Positions 9,280 through 18,038 of a stretch of DNA of 64,000 nucleotides are shown here, piece by piece. A program made the translations under genes and the position numbers. Location of the stretch: positions 496,001 to 560,000 of the forward strand of contig NZ_JASSYX010000004.1 in the NCBI RefSeq assembly GCF_030244015.1. Direction: 5' to 3'. This DNA comes from Pedobacter ginsengisoli (lineage in GTDB: Bacteria; Bacteroidota; Bacteroidia; Sphingobacteriales; Sphingobacteriaceae). Every line of letters begins with the position of its first letter. The first letter of the stretch is position 1. The notes beneath the pieces are model-generated. The model saw nothing but the letters and a program-made list of their open reading frames with translations, was not told where the DNA came from and made no database searches.

Positions 9280-9361
9280 CTTCGTCCATTGTCAGTTCAT
9301 ATGGCCCGAAGAACAATGCTAAACCAGCGATCAGGCATACTATAAAAAACAATTCCAGCAT
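9269..9361 (-). CDS. Possible 30-residue single-pass membrane peptide
   Basis: An ATG at 9359-9361 opens a 30-codon frame ending in TAA at 9269-9271. It encodes a hydrophobic stretch (LELFFIVCLIAGLALFF) followed by GPYELTMDEDDV, the layout of a one-helix inner-membrane peptide with an acidic tail. It overlaps the start of the LpxH-like gene by 11 bases, which would allow translational coupling. Two further in-frame ATGs lie upstream (9394 and 9400) but fall on a hairpin, so I prefer 9361. I do not recognise a family, and it may be a chance frame. Confidence 0.4.
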   Translation of the reverse strand: MLELFFIVCLIAGLALFFGPYELTMDEDDV

Positions 9362-9370
9362 AGAATATGA

Positions 9371-9398
9371 GTTTATCCTGCAAAAATGCAGCATAAAC
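9371..9398 (-). terminator. Hairpin after the YfhO gene
   Basis: GTTTAT-C-CTGCA pairs with TGCAG-C-ATAAAC around AAAA, giving 11 paired bases with one C-C mismatch. It lies 24 bases after the YfhO stop at 9422 on the minus strand. No T-run follows, so it may be a weak terminator or an RNA-processing or mRNA-stabilising hairpin. Confidence 0.4.
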
Positions 9399-9421
9399 AT
9401 TAACTGGATGTTAAAGTGGCA

Positions 9422-11908
9422 TTATGAAATTGCCTTCTTTTTTCTCTTGTCTTCGTAAAAAGCAAAACCCAACGCCGCCATCAGCAAAAGTGATCCGGCA
9501 AGGGATATTTTCTCGCCCGCATAATAAGACACCGGTTCAAACTTAAACTCAACCTTATGGTTTCCAGCCTCCAGCTGCGCTGCGCGCAACACATAATCTG
9601 CCCTGAAATAAGGCTTCTTAACACCGTCAACATACATATTCCAGCCCTTATCGTAATAGATTTCAGAGAATACCGCAACTACATCCCTGGGCGCGCTATA
9701 GGAATAGACCAGGTGGTCAGGGTGATAACTTTCCAATTTGATAAAAGCAGTAGGGTCAGCGCCTATTCCGCGCTTTTCATCGATAATGTTTTTATACCGG
9801 CTGTCCACAATGGCTTCATTTTTCGGGTCAAAACTGCTGATTGCCTTCATTTCCTCATCCGCATCTTTCACAAACTGAATCCGCTGAACAATCCAGGCAT
9901 GGCCGGCAGCAGTTGTATTCTTCCGCATCCCGGAGTTGCCGGTTTTAGGGTCCTGGGTAATGATGTATTTCGTATTCAGCATGTCCAGTACATCCTGGTT
10001 GACGCTTTTGGTAAATTGCCCGTCAATCAGTTCCTGGAATCTTTTGAGTTTGGCAGCATGATAACCGCCTACAGTTTTATGGAACTGAGAGGCACTTGCA
10101 TCCGAAAATGTAGAAATGCTCATGTCGAACACCCTGTAATCAGGATCCTTATCCTGCATAATGATCGCATCTATGTCCCTTGCCTGAAAATGGTTGTTCA
10201 GATCGCTCTTGCTTGCAAAATTGTCATTGTTCAAATACCGGCGGTCAACCTGCCACATGTCAATCAGTATGGCAATCCCAAGTAAAGCCATTGCCAGCTG
10301 AACGCCCATTTTCCTGTTGATCAGCGCCCAGATCAGGCCATAACCTACCGCAATGAACAACACCGAACGTAAAGCGTCGGCACGTGCCAGATCAGCCCGG
10401 TCCGCAACCAGAGCGGCACCGATACTTTGTGCCATGCCGGCATTATTGTCCAGTAACTGGGTCAGGTATTGTACCATCTGCTGATGGATTTCAGTAGTAA
10501 AACTGAAAAATGCCGTCGGCATAATGGCCACCAGTAAAGCGAACCCGCCTGTTATACCTCCGGCGATGCTTAATTTCCTGGTCAGTACCTTTGCATCATA
10601 TCCACCATCCTGCACTTCTTTCACCGCCAGTAAAGCCAGTACCGGAACCATCAGGCCAACCAGGGCCAGAATAGACTCCACTGCCCTGAACTTATTGTAC
10701 ATCGGGAAATACTCGAAGAAAAGATCTGATACCAGTGGAAAATTCTTTCCGAATGACAGGAACATAAACAATATTGTTGTCCCCAGGATCCACCATTTCA
10801 GGCGGTTCTTTACGATCAGCAAACCATATACGAACAGGAAACACACAATAGCGCCGAAATAGTACGGCCCTGAAGTGCCCGGCTTCTCGCCCCAGTACTG
10901 CTGCAGGCCAACCTGTCCGGCCAGCTGCTGTATCGCCCCCGTCGGATCCCCGCCGGTAATGCCCTGTATGGCTTTGTAAGTGTGACTTTCCGGTTTGACC
11001 AGCGCATCAATGCCGCTTGCCCCGCCATACAAGTTTGGAATAAGGAAAGTAAAACTTTCTCCCATACCCTGGCTCCAGCCATAGGCGTATTCTTTAGACA
11101 ATCCGTTTTTTTCCTCAGCAGCATCAGTGGTCAGGTTAGAGTTGCCCCTGTTGGATTCCTTTCCATATTCATAGGTAGTCCATAGTTTTCCGGCATTCAC
11201 CATAAAAGCCAAAAGCACTCCCACCGCGAGAAAACTTAAAGCACGCAGATAAGGTGCAAGTTTTTTCTCCCTTACCGCGTGGTAAAGTTCAATTCCCATA
11301 AAGATCAGCAAAGCAATCATCAGGTAATAAGTCATCTGGATGTGATTGGCCCGGATCTCCAGGGCCAGAAACAGTGCAGTTAAACTACCGCCGATCCAGT
11401 ATTTCCCACGGAGCGTCAGTATGACACCTGCCAGTATAGGCGCACAAAATGCAATGGCCAGCGCTTTATTGCTATGACCAGCGGCAATGATGATAAAGTT
11501 ATAAGAAGTAAAGGCAAAAGCTATCGCACCGGCCGCAGCGAGCCAGGGATTGATGCGCAATACGCAAAATAAAAAATAAGCACCCACCAGATAAAGCAGT
11601 ACTACATCTACAGGATCAGGAAAAATGTCTCTGACCAGGTTGATCACATAGGTAGCCCCGTTGTACGGATGCTGTACCCAAATCTGGTAAGCAGGCATAC
11701 CGCCAAACATCTGGTTGGTCCAAAGCGGCCCTTTACCGTCTTTGTCCTTATACTCCATGATCTCTTTGGCCATGGCTTTGGCCTGCAGCACATCACTTTG
11801 TGCGGGAGCTTTGCCTTGTAAAACCGGACTGAAATAGACGAAACAGATGACAATAAAAAATCCAATAATGGCCAGATGTATGCCATTTGCTTTTAACCAA
11901 TTATTCAT
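9422..11908 (-). CDS. YfhO family membrane protein
   Basis: This 828-residue polytopic protein starts with a membrane helix (HLAIIGFFIVICFVYFSPVL) and continues with PVLQGKAPAQSDVLQ and a long multi-helix region up to about residue 560. An extracytoplasmic domain of about 230 residues follows, and one final helix (LAGSLLLMAALGFAFYE) ends the chain. This matches the YfhO family, a GT-C-like fold related to dolichyl-phosphate-mannose transferases; some Gram-positive members help glycosylate lipoteichoic acids. In Bacteroidota the substrate is unknown, but a lipid-linked sugar donor is a fair inference. It stands as a single gene with gaps on both sides. Confidence 0.85.
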   Translation of the reverse strand: MNNWLKANGIHLAIIGFFIVICFVYFSPVLQGKAPAQSDVLQAKAMAKEIMEYKDKDGKGPLWTNQMFGGMPAYQIWVQHPYNGATYVINLVRDIFPDPVDVVLLYLVGAYFLFCVLRINPWLAAAGAIAFAFTSYNFIIIAAGHSNKALAIAFCAPILAGVILTLRGKYWIGGSLTALFLALEIRANHIQMTYYLMIALLIFMGIELYHAVREKKLAPYLRALSFLAVGVLLAFMVNAGKLWTTYEYGKESNRGNSNLTTDAAEEKNGLSKEYAYGWSQGMGESFTFLIPNLYGGASGIDALVKPESHTYKAIQGITGGDPTGAIQQLAGQVGLQQYWGEKPGTSGPYYFGAIVCFLFVYGLLIVKNRLKWWILGTTILFMFLSFGKNFPLVSDLFFEYFPMYNKFRAVESILALVGLMVPVLALLAVKEVQDGGYDAKVLTRKLSIAGGITGGFALLVAIMPTAFFSFTTEIHQQMVQYLTQLLDNNAGMAQSIGAALVADRADLARADALRSVLFIAVGYGLIWALINRKMGVQLAMALLGIAILIDMWQVDRRYLNNDNFASKSDLNNHFQARDIDAIIMQDKDPDYRVFDMSISTFSDASASQFHKTVGGYHAAKLKRFQELIDGQFTKSVNQDVLDMLNTKYIITQDPKTGNSGMRKNTTAAGHAWIVQRIQFVKDADEEMKAISSFDPKNEAIVDSRYKNIIDEKRGIGADPTAFIKLESYHPDHLVYSYSAPRDVVAVFSEIYYDKGWNMYVDGVKKPYFRADYVLRAAQLEAGNHKVEFKFEPVSYYAGEKISLAGSLLLMAALGFAFYEDKRKKKAIS

Positions 11909-11958
11909 TAAGGGTTTGTTTAAGATTTAAACTCATCCCAAACTTAGATAATTTTTTT

Positions 11959-12207
11959 TTATTTTATCTCTTCATAATCGACAAAATCCCCCAGCGTATC
12001 GGTTTTACCGGCTTTCGTTTTTGGCGGCATATAGTCAATGGAGATTGACCCTTCAGGTTTAGCCTGCGCTTGCCTGCCCTGGTTTTGGGCCTGCTGCTGT
12101 ACTTTGCTAAACATGTTTTTCAGCACTATAGGAAATATCAACCGGAGTATGATCCGGATGATATACAATACTAAGAAGCTGATTATTATAAATTTAAAAA
12201 ATCCCAT
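11959..12207 (-). CDS. DUF4834 family small membrane protein
   Basis: The 82-residue product has one N-terminal membrane helix (FKFIIISFLVLYIIRIILRLIF), a glutamine-rich linker (VQQQAQNQGRQAQAKP) and a conserved cytoplasmic-looking tail, SIDYMPPKTKAGKTDTLGDF followed by VDYEEIK. This is the DUF4834 pattern, found only in Bacteroidota and often encoded just before yfhO. Its function is unknown. A Bacteroidota-like -7 box, TAGATTTG, lies on the minus strand at 12225-12232, about 18 bases before the start, although no good -33 partner was found. Confidence 0.8.
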   Translation of the reverse strand: MGFFKFIIISFLVLYIIRIILRLIFPIVLKNMFSKVQQQAQNQGRQAQAKPEGSISIDYMPPKTKAGKTDTLGDFVDYEEIK

Positions 12208-12295
12208 GTCATTAATTAACGTTACAAATCTATATAAAATATAGACGGGTCAGTATTTCCATTATTACAATCCTCAGCAGATTATTGCACTATGA

Positions 12296-12496
12296 TTATA
12301 TTTCATCGACAATTTCCGCAACCCGTCCCACCTGTCCGTCTTCCAGTCTTACTTTTATGCCGCGAGAATGATAAGGTGCTGAAGTCAGCAGGTTCGCCAC
12401 GATGCCACGGGTGCGTTTGCCGCTCCGCTGGTCCTTTTTCAGGATGACATCCACTTCCAGGCCCGGGTAGATGTCTTTTCTGTTCTTTCCGTCCAT
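12296..12496 (-). CDS. YwbE family protein
   Basis: The 66-residue protein matches the YwbE family along its whole length. Conserved parts are the N-terminal IYPGLEVDVILKKDQRSGK, the central RGIVANLLTSAPYHSRGIKV and the closing GQVGRVAEI. It is probably a small KOW/SH3-like beta-barrel; the function is unknown. It begins 3 bases after the uvrB stop, so it is almost certainly in the uvrB transcript. It is followed by an 88-base gap in which I see nothing else. Confidence 0.85.
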   Translation of the reverse strand: MDGKNRKDIYPGLEVDVILKKDQRSGKRTRGIVANLLTSAPYHSRGIKVRLEDGQVGRVAEIVDEI

Positions 12497-12499
12497 CTG

Positions 12500-14551
12500 C
12501 TAAATCTTTACCCCTTTACCAAATCTTTCGTCAAATAGTTTTTCCATCGCAAACATTTCATCGCGTAACCTTGCCGCCAGTAAGAAATCCATGTCTTTGG
12601 CTGCTTTACCCATTTCTTTCCTGGTCTTATCTATCGACTTTTGCATCTCTGCCTTAGTCATGTACTGCACAACAGGGTCTGCCGCCATGCTCACCTCATC
12701 TACTTCAACATAAGGCCTGGCACGTTTGTTTTCACCCGAAGAGAAATCAAGAACAGAGGTCTGGTCCAGTATCGCCTCCCGGCTTTTTCCAACCGTTTTC
12801 GGTGTTATACCATGCTCCAGATTATATGCGATCTGTTTTTCCCTGCGCCGGTTTGTTTCCTCAATCGTCTTTTCCATAGATTCAGTGACTTTATCGGCAT
12901 ACATCACCACATGGCCACGGTCGTTGCGCGCCGCCCTGCCTATCGTCTGGATCAGTGATCTTTCCGATCGCAGGAACCCTTCTTTGTCAGCGTCCAGGAT
13001 GGCTACCAGGGAAACCTCGGGCAGATCCAAACCCTCCCGGAGCAGGTTGATCCCGATCAGCACGTCAAATTCACCCAGTCTCAGTCCGCGAAGGATCTCC
13101 ACCCGTTCCAGTGTTTTCACTTCCGAATGGATGTACCGGCACTTGATGTTCAGCCTGTCCATATACTTGGTCAGCTCCTCAGCCATCCTTTTGGTCAGGG
13201 TAGTCACCAATACCCTGTCGCCCATTTTGATGGTCTTATCAATTTCATCCAGCAGATCATCCACCTGGTTTATGGCTGGTCTCACCTCTATCAAGGGATC
13301 CAGCAGACCTGTCGGCCGGATCACCTGCTCCACATAAACCCCCTCCGTTTTTTGCAGTTCATAATCTGCAGGCGTTGCGCTTACATAAATAGTCTGCGGT
13401 GCCAGCCTTTCAAACTCCTCAAAATTAAGCGGCCTGTTGTCCAGCGCTGAAGGCAAACGGAAACCGTATTCTACCAGCGACATTTTCCGCGACCGGTCAC
13501 CCCCGTACATCGCCCTGATCTGCGGAACAGTCACATGGCTTTCATCGATCACCATCAGGTAGTCGTCCGGGAAATAATCGAGCAGGCAAAAGGGCCGCAT
13601 TCCCGGCGACCTGCCGTCAAAAAAGCGGGAATAATTCTCAATACCGGAACAATAGCCCAGCTCTTTCATCATTTCTATATCAAAATTCACCCGCTCTTCC
13701 AGGCGTTTTGCTTCCAGCAAATGCCGGTCATCAATCAGCTGGTTCTTGCGGATCTCGAGCTCTTCCTGGATTCCCCAGATGGAAGAGTTGAACCTTTCCT
13801 TTGGCGTCACGAACAAATTGGCCGGATATATGGCCATATCTTCAATTTTTTCCAGCGTTTTACCCGTCACCGGATCGATCACGCTCAGTTCCTCGATGTC
13901 ATCACCAAAAAAAGATACCCGGTAGGCACTGTCCAGGTAAGCCGGAAAAATATCTACCGTATCCCCTTTGACCCTGAAGGTCCCTCTTTTGAAATCATTC
14001 GTGGTGCGGGCATACAGGATCTCTACCAGGCTGTGCAGAAAGGAATTTCTCGAAATCCGGGTGCCCACAGAAAAACGGAATACCGATCTGGAAAAATCTT
14101 CAGGATTTCCCATACCATAGATGCAGGAGATAGAAGAAACTACGATCACGTCCCTGCGGCCCGACATCAGGGAAGAAGTGGTACGCAGTCTTAATTTTTC
14201 GATCTCCTCATTGATGCTGAGGTCTTTTTCTATGTAAGTATTGCTGCTGGCTATAAAAGCCTCAGGCTGGTAATAATCGTAATATGAAACAAAGTAGTTC
14301 ACCGAATTTTCCGGGAAGAACTGCTTAAACTCCCCATACAGCTGTGCGGCCAGTGTTTTATTGTGGCTCAGTATCAGCGTTGGTTTTTGCGTCTGTTCAA
14401 TCACATTGGCCACAGTAAAGGTTTTGCCGGACCCCGTCACTCCCAGCAGGGTCTGATAATGCTCCTGGGCATTTACCCCCTCTACAAGTTGTTTTATGGC
14501 ATTTGGCTGATCTCCCGTAGGTTTATAATCTGAAGTGAGTTGGAATTTCAT
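12500..14551 (-). CDS. uvrB: Excinuclease ABC subunit B
   Basis: UvrB is the helicase-like damage-verification subunit of nucleotide excision repair. The open frame extends upstream to 14806, but homologous sequence starts at the ATG at 14551 (MKFQLTSDYKPTGDQP), giving 683 residues. Visible motifs are Walker A GVTGSGKT (37-44), the beta-hairpin YFVSYYDYYQPEA, the Walker B region DESHVTVPQ, SATPADYE, LLREGLDLPEVS and QTIGRAARN. A C-terminal UVR motif for UvrC contact (KEMGKAAKDMDFLLAARLRD) closes the protein. The gene is divergent from upp with only 39 bases between starts, so their promoters must overlap; a TAAATTTG box at 14557-14564 on the minus strand abuts the start. Confidence 0.97.
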   Translation of the reverse strand: MKFQLTSDYKPTGDQPNAIKQLVEGVNAQEHYQTLLGVTGSGKTFTVANVIEQTQKPTLILSHNKTLAAQLYGEFKQFFPENSVNYFVSYYDYYQPEAFIASSNTYIEKDLSINEEIEKLRLRTTSSLMSGRRDVIVVSSISCIYGMGNPEDFSRSVFRFSVGTRISRNSFLHSLVEILYARTTNDFKRGTFRVKGDTVDIFPAYLDSAYRVSFFGDDIEELSVIDPVTGKTLEKIEDMAIYPANLFVTPKERFNSSIWGIQEELEIRKNQLIDDRHLLEAKRLEERVNFDIEMMKELGYCSGIENYSRFFDGRSPGMRPFCLLDYFPDDYLMVIDESHVTVPQIRAMYGGDRSRKMSLVEYGFRLPSALDNRPLNFEEFERLAPQTIYVSATPADYELQKTEGVYVEQVIRPTGLLDPLIEVRPAINQVDDLLDEIDKTIKMGDRVLVTTLTKRMAEELTKYMDRLNIKCRYIHSEVKTLERVEILRGLRLGEFDVLIGINLLREGLDLPEVSLVAILDADKEGFLRSERSLIQTIGRAARNDRGHVVMYADKVTESMEKTIEETNRRREKQIAYNLEHGITPKTVGKSREAILDQTSVLDFSSGENKRARPYVEVDEVSMAADPVVQYMTKAEMQKSIDKTRKEMGKAAKDMDFLLAARLRDEMFAMEKLFDERFGKGVKI

Positions 14552-14590
14552 AGATTCAAATTTACGGAAACTATTTACTAAATTTAAGTA

Positions 14591-15235
14591 ATGATACATG
14601 ATCTCAGCAAAACCAGTTCCATTGCCAACGTTTTTATCGCCGAGCTTCGTGATGAAAACATACAGAAGGATGCCATGCGTTTTCGGAGGAACATGGAACG
14701 CCTCGGTGAGTATTTTGCTTTTGAGATCAGCAAAACGCTGGAGTACAGCAACACCGAAACTCAGACACCTTTGGGCACTGCCCTCACGCCGCAGCTGGCG
14801 GCACAACCTGTACTGGCTACAATATTACGCGCCGGACTCCCTTTGCACCAGGGGATTTTAAATATATTTGACAAAGCCGATTCCTGTTTTATTGGAGCCT
14901 ATCGCAGAAACCACAAGAGCGGCAGTTTTGAAATACAAATGGAATATGTTTCCTCGCCGGACCTCAGCGGTAAAACTGTGATCATGGCCGACCCCATGCT
15001 CGCCACCGGATTAAGCATGGTACTTTGCTGTAAAGAACTTACCCGCAGATACCAGATCAAAGAACTCCACATCGTATCTGCTATTGCCAGTGCCGAAGGC
15101 GTACGTCATGTCAGGGCAAACTTTCCTAAAGCCAGGTTATGGCTGGGCGCTGTTGACGAGGAAATGACCAGTAAAGCGTATATTGTGCCCGGCTTAGGTG
15201 ATGCCGGCGATCTGGCATACGGCACCAAGCTGTAA
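14591..15235 (+). CDS. upp: Uracil phosphoribosyltransferase
   Basis: The enzyme salvages uracil by joining it to PRPP to give UMP. The 214-residue protein contains the PRPP loop MADPMLATGLS (residues 132-142). It also has the upstream phosphate-binding ATILRAGLPLHQG (76-88) and the C-terminal uracil-recognition region YIVPGLGDAGD. Length and order match the family. It is divergently arranged with uvrB and followed after 12 bases by the HAD nucleotidase gene, an understandable pairing for pyrimidine salvage. Confidence 0.95.
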   Translation: MIHDLSKTSSIANVFIAELRDENIQKDAMRFRRNMERLGEYFAFEISKTLEYSNTETQTPLGTALTPQLAAQPVLATILRAGLPLHQGILNIFDKADSCFIGAYRRNHKSGSFEIQMEYVSSPDLSGKTVIMADPMLATGLSMVLCCKELTRRYQIKELHIVSAIASAEGVRHVRANFPKARLWLGAVDEEMTSKAYIVPGLGDAGDLAYGTKL

Positions 15236-15247
15236 TGAGCTACGACC

Positions 15248-15937
15248 ATGATTAAGCATATTTTTTTCGACCTTGACCATACCATCTGGGATTTTGACAA
15301 GAACGCGCAGGAGACACTCCATGAACTTTACCTGCACTATAAACTGGAAGAACTCGGCCTGGCTTCTGCCGAAGCGTTCATCAGCACCTATACGGAAAAC
15401 AACCACAGCCTCTGGGCTGATTATCATGTAGGAAAAATCACCAAGGAAACGCTGCGTGCAGAGCGCTTCAGCAGGACTTTTATACAGTTAGGCATTCATC
15501 CGGAAAAAATCCCGCAGCAGTTTGAAGACGATTATGTGCGCATTACCCCCCATAAAAAGAACCTCTTTCTTGGCTCTGAAAAAGTACTGGGTTACCTGAA
15601 GCAGAAATATACCCTGCACATCATCTCCAATGGTTTCAAAGAATCTACCCTGATCAAAATGGAGGTATCCGGGCTGAACCCCTATTTCACCAACGTCATT
15701 ATTTCAGAGGATGTTGGGGTCAACAAACCCGACAAAGCCATTTTTGAATATGCGCTGGATAAAGCCAAAGCCAGAAAAGAAGAATGCATTATGATCGGGG
15801 ACAGCATAGAAGCAGACATACGGGGTGCACAAGGTTTTGGGATGAAAGCCATTTACTTTAATCCGCAGAGCAAGGAATTTCCTGATGATGTAAAATGGCA
15901 GATCACACACCTGGAAGAACTCCTCGACCACTTTTAA
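15248..15937 (+). CDS. YjjG-family noncanonical pyrimidine nucleotidase (HAD)
   Basis: A 229-residue HAD-superfamily phosphatase. Motif I is FFDLDHT with nucleophile D8 and acid D10, motif II is IISNG (S127), the motif III lysine is in VNKPDK (K160), and motif IV is MIGDSIEAD (182-190). The helical cap follows motif I, as in YjjG. YjjG enzymes remove phosphate from UMP, dUMP and modified pyrimidine nucleotides and so clean the pool. The 12-base spacing to upp suggests they are expressed together. Confidence 0.88.
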   Translation: MIKHIFFDLDHTIWDFDKNAQETLHELYLHYKLEELGLASAEAFISTYTENNHSLWADYHVGKITKETLRAERFSRTFIQLGIHPEKIPQQFEDDYVRITPHKKNLFLGSEKVLGYLKQKYTLHIISNGFKESTLIKMEVSGLNPYFTNVIISEDVGVNKPDKAIFEYALDKAKARKEECIMIGDSIEADIRGAQGFGMKAIYFNPQSKEFPDDVKWQITHLEELLDHF

Positions 15938-15945
15938 CCAGTTCA

Positions 15946-15975
15946 ATTGAGAAGAAATTTAAATTAGCATCTTTG
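15946..15975 (+). promoter_or_regulatory. Possible Bacteroidota-type promoter of the glycan locus
   Basis: ATTG (15946-15949), an 18-base spacer and CATCTTTG (15968-15975) resemble TTTG-N19-TAnnTTTG, with one mismatch in each box. The expected start of transcription is very close to the flippase ATG at 15981, so the leader would be nearly absent. Confidence 0.4.
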
Positions 15976-15980
15976 CAGCG

Positions 15981-17306
15981 ATGAAAATACCTGCCATTAA
16001 AGGATTTGACAAAGAGGCATTTGAAAAATACCTGAAGAACACCGGAATGCTGATGTTCGGAAAGGTCGGCAGCCTTGTCATTAAAATGCTGGTCACCATA
16101 CAGATCGCCAATTATCTCCAGCCAGAAAACTTCGGGATTTTAAACGGGGCGATCATCTATGTGATGCTTTTTGCTGCGGTTGCATCACTGGGGCTGGACC
16201 AGGTGATCGTCAAAGAACTTCATGCTTATCCTAAAGAGCGGGACCGCATTCTTGGTACCGCTTTCAGAATGAAATTTATAGCAGGGCTGGTATGCATACC
16301 GATGATTTACCTGAGCTGGTTCTTTTTCAGCCTGGAGGATACGCCGTACATTTATGTACTGATCCTCTCTTTCATTGGCATTTTCCAATCCTTTAACGTC
16401 ATAGACTCTTATTTTCAGGCAGAGGTCAGGTCAAAATACATCATGCAGCTACAAATAGCAGGCACGCTCTTTTCCGCACTGATCAAAATGGTATTGATCT
16501 ATACCGAAAGTCCGCTGGAACTATTTATTTACGCGAGTATTGCTGACTTTATATGGTTAGCCCTTGGCTATTTCATCATCTACAACAGAAAGGGCCGCCG
16601 GTTGCTGAACTGGAGCTTTGACCCTAAGCTTTCTAAAAAGTTAATTGCTTTTTCATGGCCGCTGATCATTTCAGGTATTATGGTGTCATTATACATGAAC
16701 ATTGACCAGCTCATGCTCCATGAAATGATCGGGCCAGCGGCTCAGGGCACGTATACAACAGCGGTAAACTTTAGTGCCGCCCTGTATTTTATTCCCAGTG
16801 TGATTGTATCTTCTCTCTTTCCAGCAATCCTCAACGCCCGGAGAGATGATCCGGAGCGCTACCAAAAGAGGCTCCAGAACCTGTATGACCTCATGGTCTG
16901 GTTCAGCATGTCATTTGCCCTGGCTGTTACCTTCGCCTCGCCGTTCATTTATAAACTGATGCCTGAATACTCCGATGCCGCACCTATCCTTGCCGTTCAT
17001 GTCTGGTCAGGTGTATTTGTCTTTCTGGGAACAGCCAACGGACAGTTCATGATTGCTGAGGACCTTAATAAACTTACTTTTTTCAGGACCGGCATAGGCG
17101 CAGTGATCAATATCATCCTAAACCTCTGGCTCATCCCTTTAACGGGCATCATGGGTGCGGCCATTGCTACTCTGGTTGCCTATTTTGCAGCAACCTTCTT
17201 CATCTTTTTTATTCCCGGGCTCAGACAACAGGCCATCATGATGTTTAAATCCCTGTTCCTCATCACACTGGTTCAAAAAATCAGCGAACGCTCCAACAAA
17301 GCCTGA
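15981..17306 (+). CDS. Wzx-like polysaccharide flippase
   Basis: The 441-residue integral membrane protein has about 12 helices and the N-terminal signature of the oligosaccharide flippase family (GMLMFGKVGSLVIKMLVTIQ, then ANYLQPENFGILN). Such proteins move undecaprenyl-linked oligosaccharides across the inner membrane before polymerisation or ligation. It is the first gene of a group with methyltransferases and glycosyltransferases, which supports a surface-glycan role. No polymerase or initiating glycosyl-1-phosphate transferase is visible nearby, so the complete pathway must use genes elsewhere. Confidence 0.88.
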   Translation: MKIPAIKGFDKEAFEKYLKNTGMLMFGKVGSLVIKMLVTIQIANYLQPENFGILNGAIIYVMLFAAVASLGLDQVIVKELHAYPKERDRILGTAFRMKFIAGLVCIPMIYLSWFFFSLEDTPYIYVLILSFIGIFQSFNVIDSYFQAEVRSKYIMQLQIAGTLFSALIKMVLIYTESPLELFIYASIADFIWLALGYFIIYNRKGRRLLNWSFDPKLSKKLIAFSWPLIISGIMVSLYMNIDQLMLHEMIGPAAQGTYTTAVNFSAALYFIPSVIVSSLFPAILNARRDDPERYQKRLQNLYDLMVWFSMSFALAVTFASPFIYKLMPEYSDAAPILAVHVWSGVFVFLGTANGQFMIAEDLNKLTFFRTGIGAVINIILNLWLIPLTGIMGAAIATLVAYFAATFFIFFIPGLRQQAIMMFKSLFLITLVQKISERSNKA

Positions 17307-17339
17307 TGGAGAGCGACGTTCAATATTTATCCCTATAAA

Positions 17340-17370
17340 TTAGCTTTTTGCGTTTAACCTTTTAACTTTG
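17340..17370 (+). promoter_or_regulatory. Predicted Bacteroidota promoter before the first methyltransferase
   Basis: TTAG (17340-17343), a 19-base spacer and an exact TAACTTTG (17363-17370) fit the Bacteroidota -33/-7 consensus with one mismatch in the -33 box. Transcription would begin near 17377, giving a leader of about 28 bases to the ATG at 17405. Confidence 0.5.
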
Positions 17371-17404
17371 GTGCTCACAAAGCACATTTTATACAGAATA
17401 ACAG

Positions 17405-18031
17405 ATGGCATCCTTAAGAAAGGTAATCAGATCAATCGTTTACAAACCTAAAAACATACTGGATCTTATCCGGCTAAAGTCCAAAATTAAGAACAGTACC
17501 GGCAAGCTGAACATCATCATAGGAGCACACACCACTGACTATAAAAACTGGCTTCCAACCAATATAGAAAACCTCAATCTGCTGGAGATCTCCTCATTTG
17601 AAAATCTGTTCGGCGATAAAAAGGCAAGCCGTTTCCTGGCAGAGCATGTTTTTGAACACATTAGTTACGACGACGCCATTCTTGCCTTAAAGAACTGTTA
17701 CAAATACCTTGAAAAAGGCGGTACCGTGAGGATTGCCGTGCCTGATGGCTTTCACCCCAACCCGGACTATATTGATATGGTAAAACCCGGGGGTTATGGT
17801 GCCGGGGCCTTTGACCATAAGCTATTATACGATTATAAAAAGCTGTCAAAGGCATTTGAGGCCGCAGGTTTCAGGACCAGGTTGCTCGAATACTACGATG
17901 AGAACCATCAGTTTCATTTTAACGAATGGAACAGTGAAGACGGCCATGTACACCGCTCCAGCAGGTACGACAGCCGCTTCAAAGAACCTATCGGCTATTC
18001 ATCGCTCATCATAGACGGCATTAAAGATTAA
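17405..18031 (+). CDS. Predicted SAM-dependent methyltransferase (COG4627-like)
   Basis: The 208-residue protein has the second half of a class I methyltransferase clearly: AEHVFEHISYDDAILALKNC followed by LEKGGTVRIAVPDGFHPN, the beta4 and beta5 region. The N-terminal glycine-rich SAM loop is degenerate (IIIGAHTTDYKNWLPTN), which is typical of the COG4627 group often found in polysaccharide loci. The substrate is probably a sugar or a glycan end, by context only. It lies 98 bases after the flippase and 7 bases before the next methyltransferase gene. Confidence 0.75.
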   Translation: MASLRKVIRSIVYKPKNILDLIRLKSKIKNSTGKLNIIIGAHTTDYKNWLPTNIENLNLLEISSFENLFGDKKASRFLAEHVFEHISYDDAILALKNCYKYLEKGGTVRIAVPDGFHPNPDYIDMVKPGGYGAGAFDHKLLYDYKKLSKAFEAAGFRTRLLEYYDENHQFHFNEWNSEDGHVHRSSRYDSRFKEPIGYSSLIIDGIKD

Positions 18032-18038
18032 GCAGCAA

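Noticed and set aside
9557..10285. 242-residue plus-strand open frame opposite yfhO
   Set aside because: It is antisense to a clear YfhO gene, with no family features.
14552..14590. Defined promoters in the uvrB-upp gap
   Set aside because: A TAAATTTG box on the minus strand abuts the uvrB start and has no good -33 partner, so I could not call it.
14552..14806. Upstream extension of uvrB
   Set aside because: The extension overlaps the divergent upp gene and has no UvrB homology; the conserved N-terminus begins at 14551.
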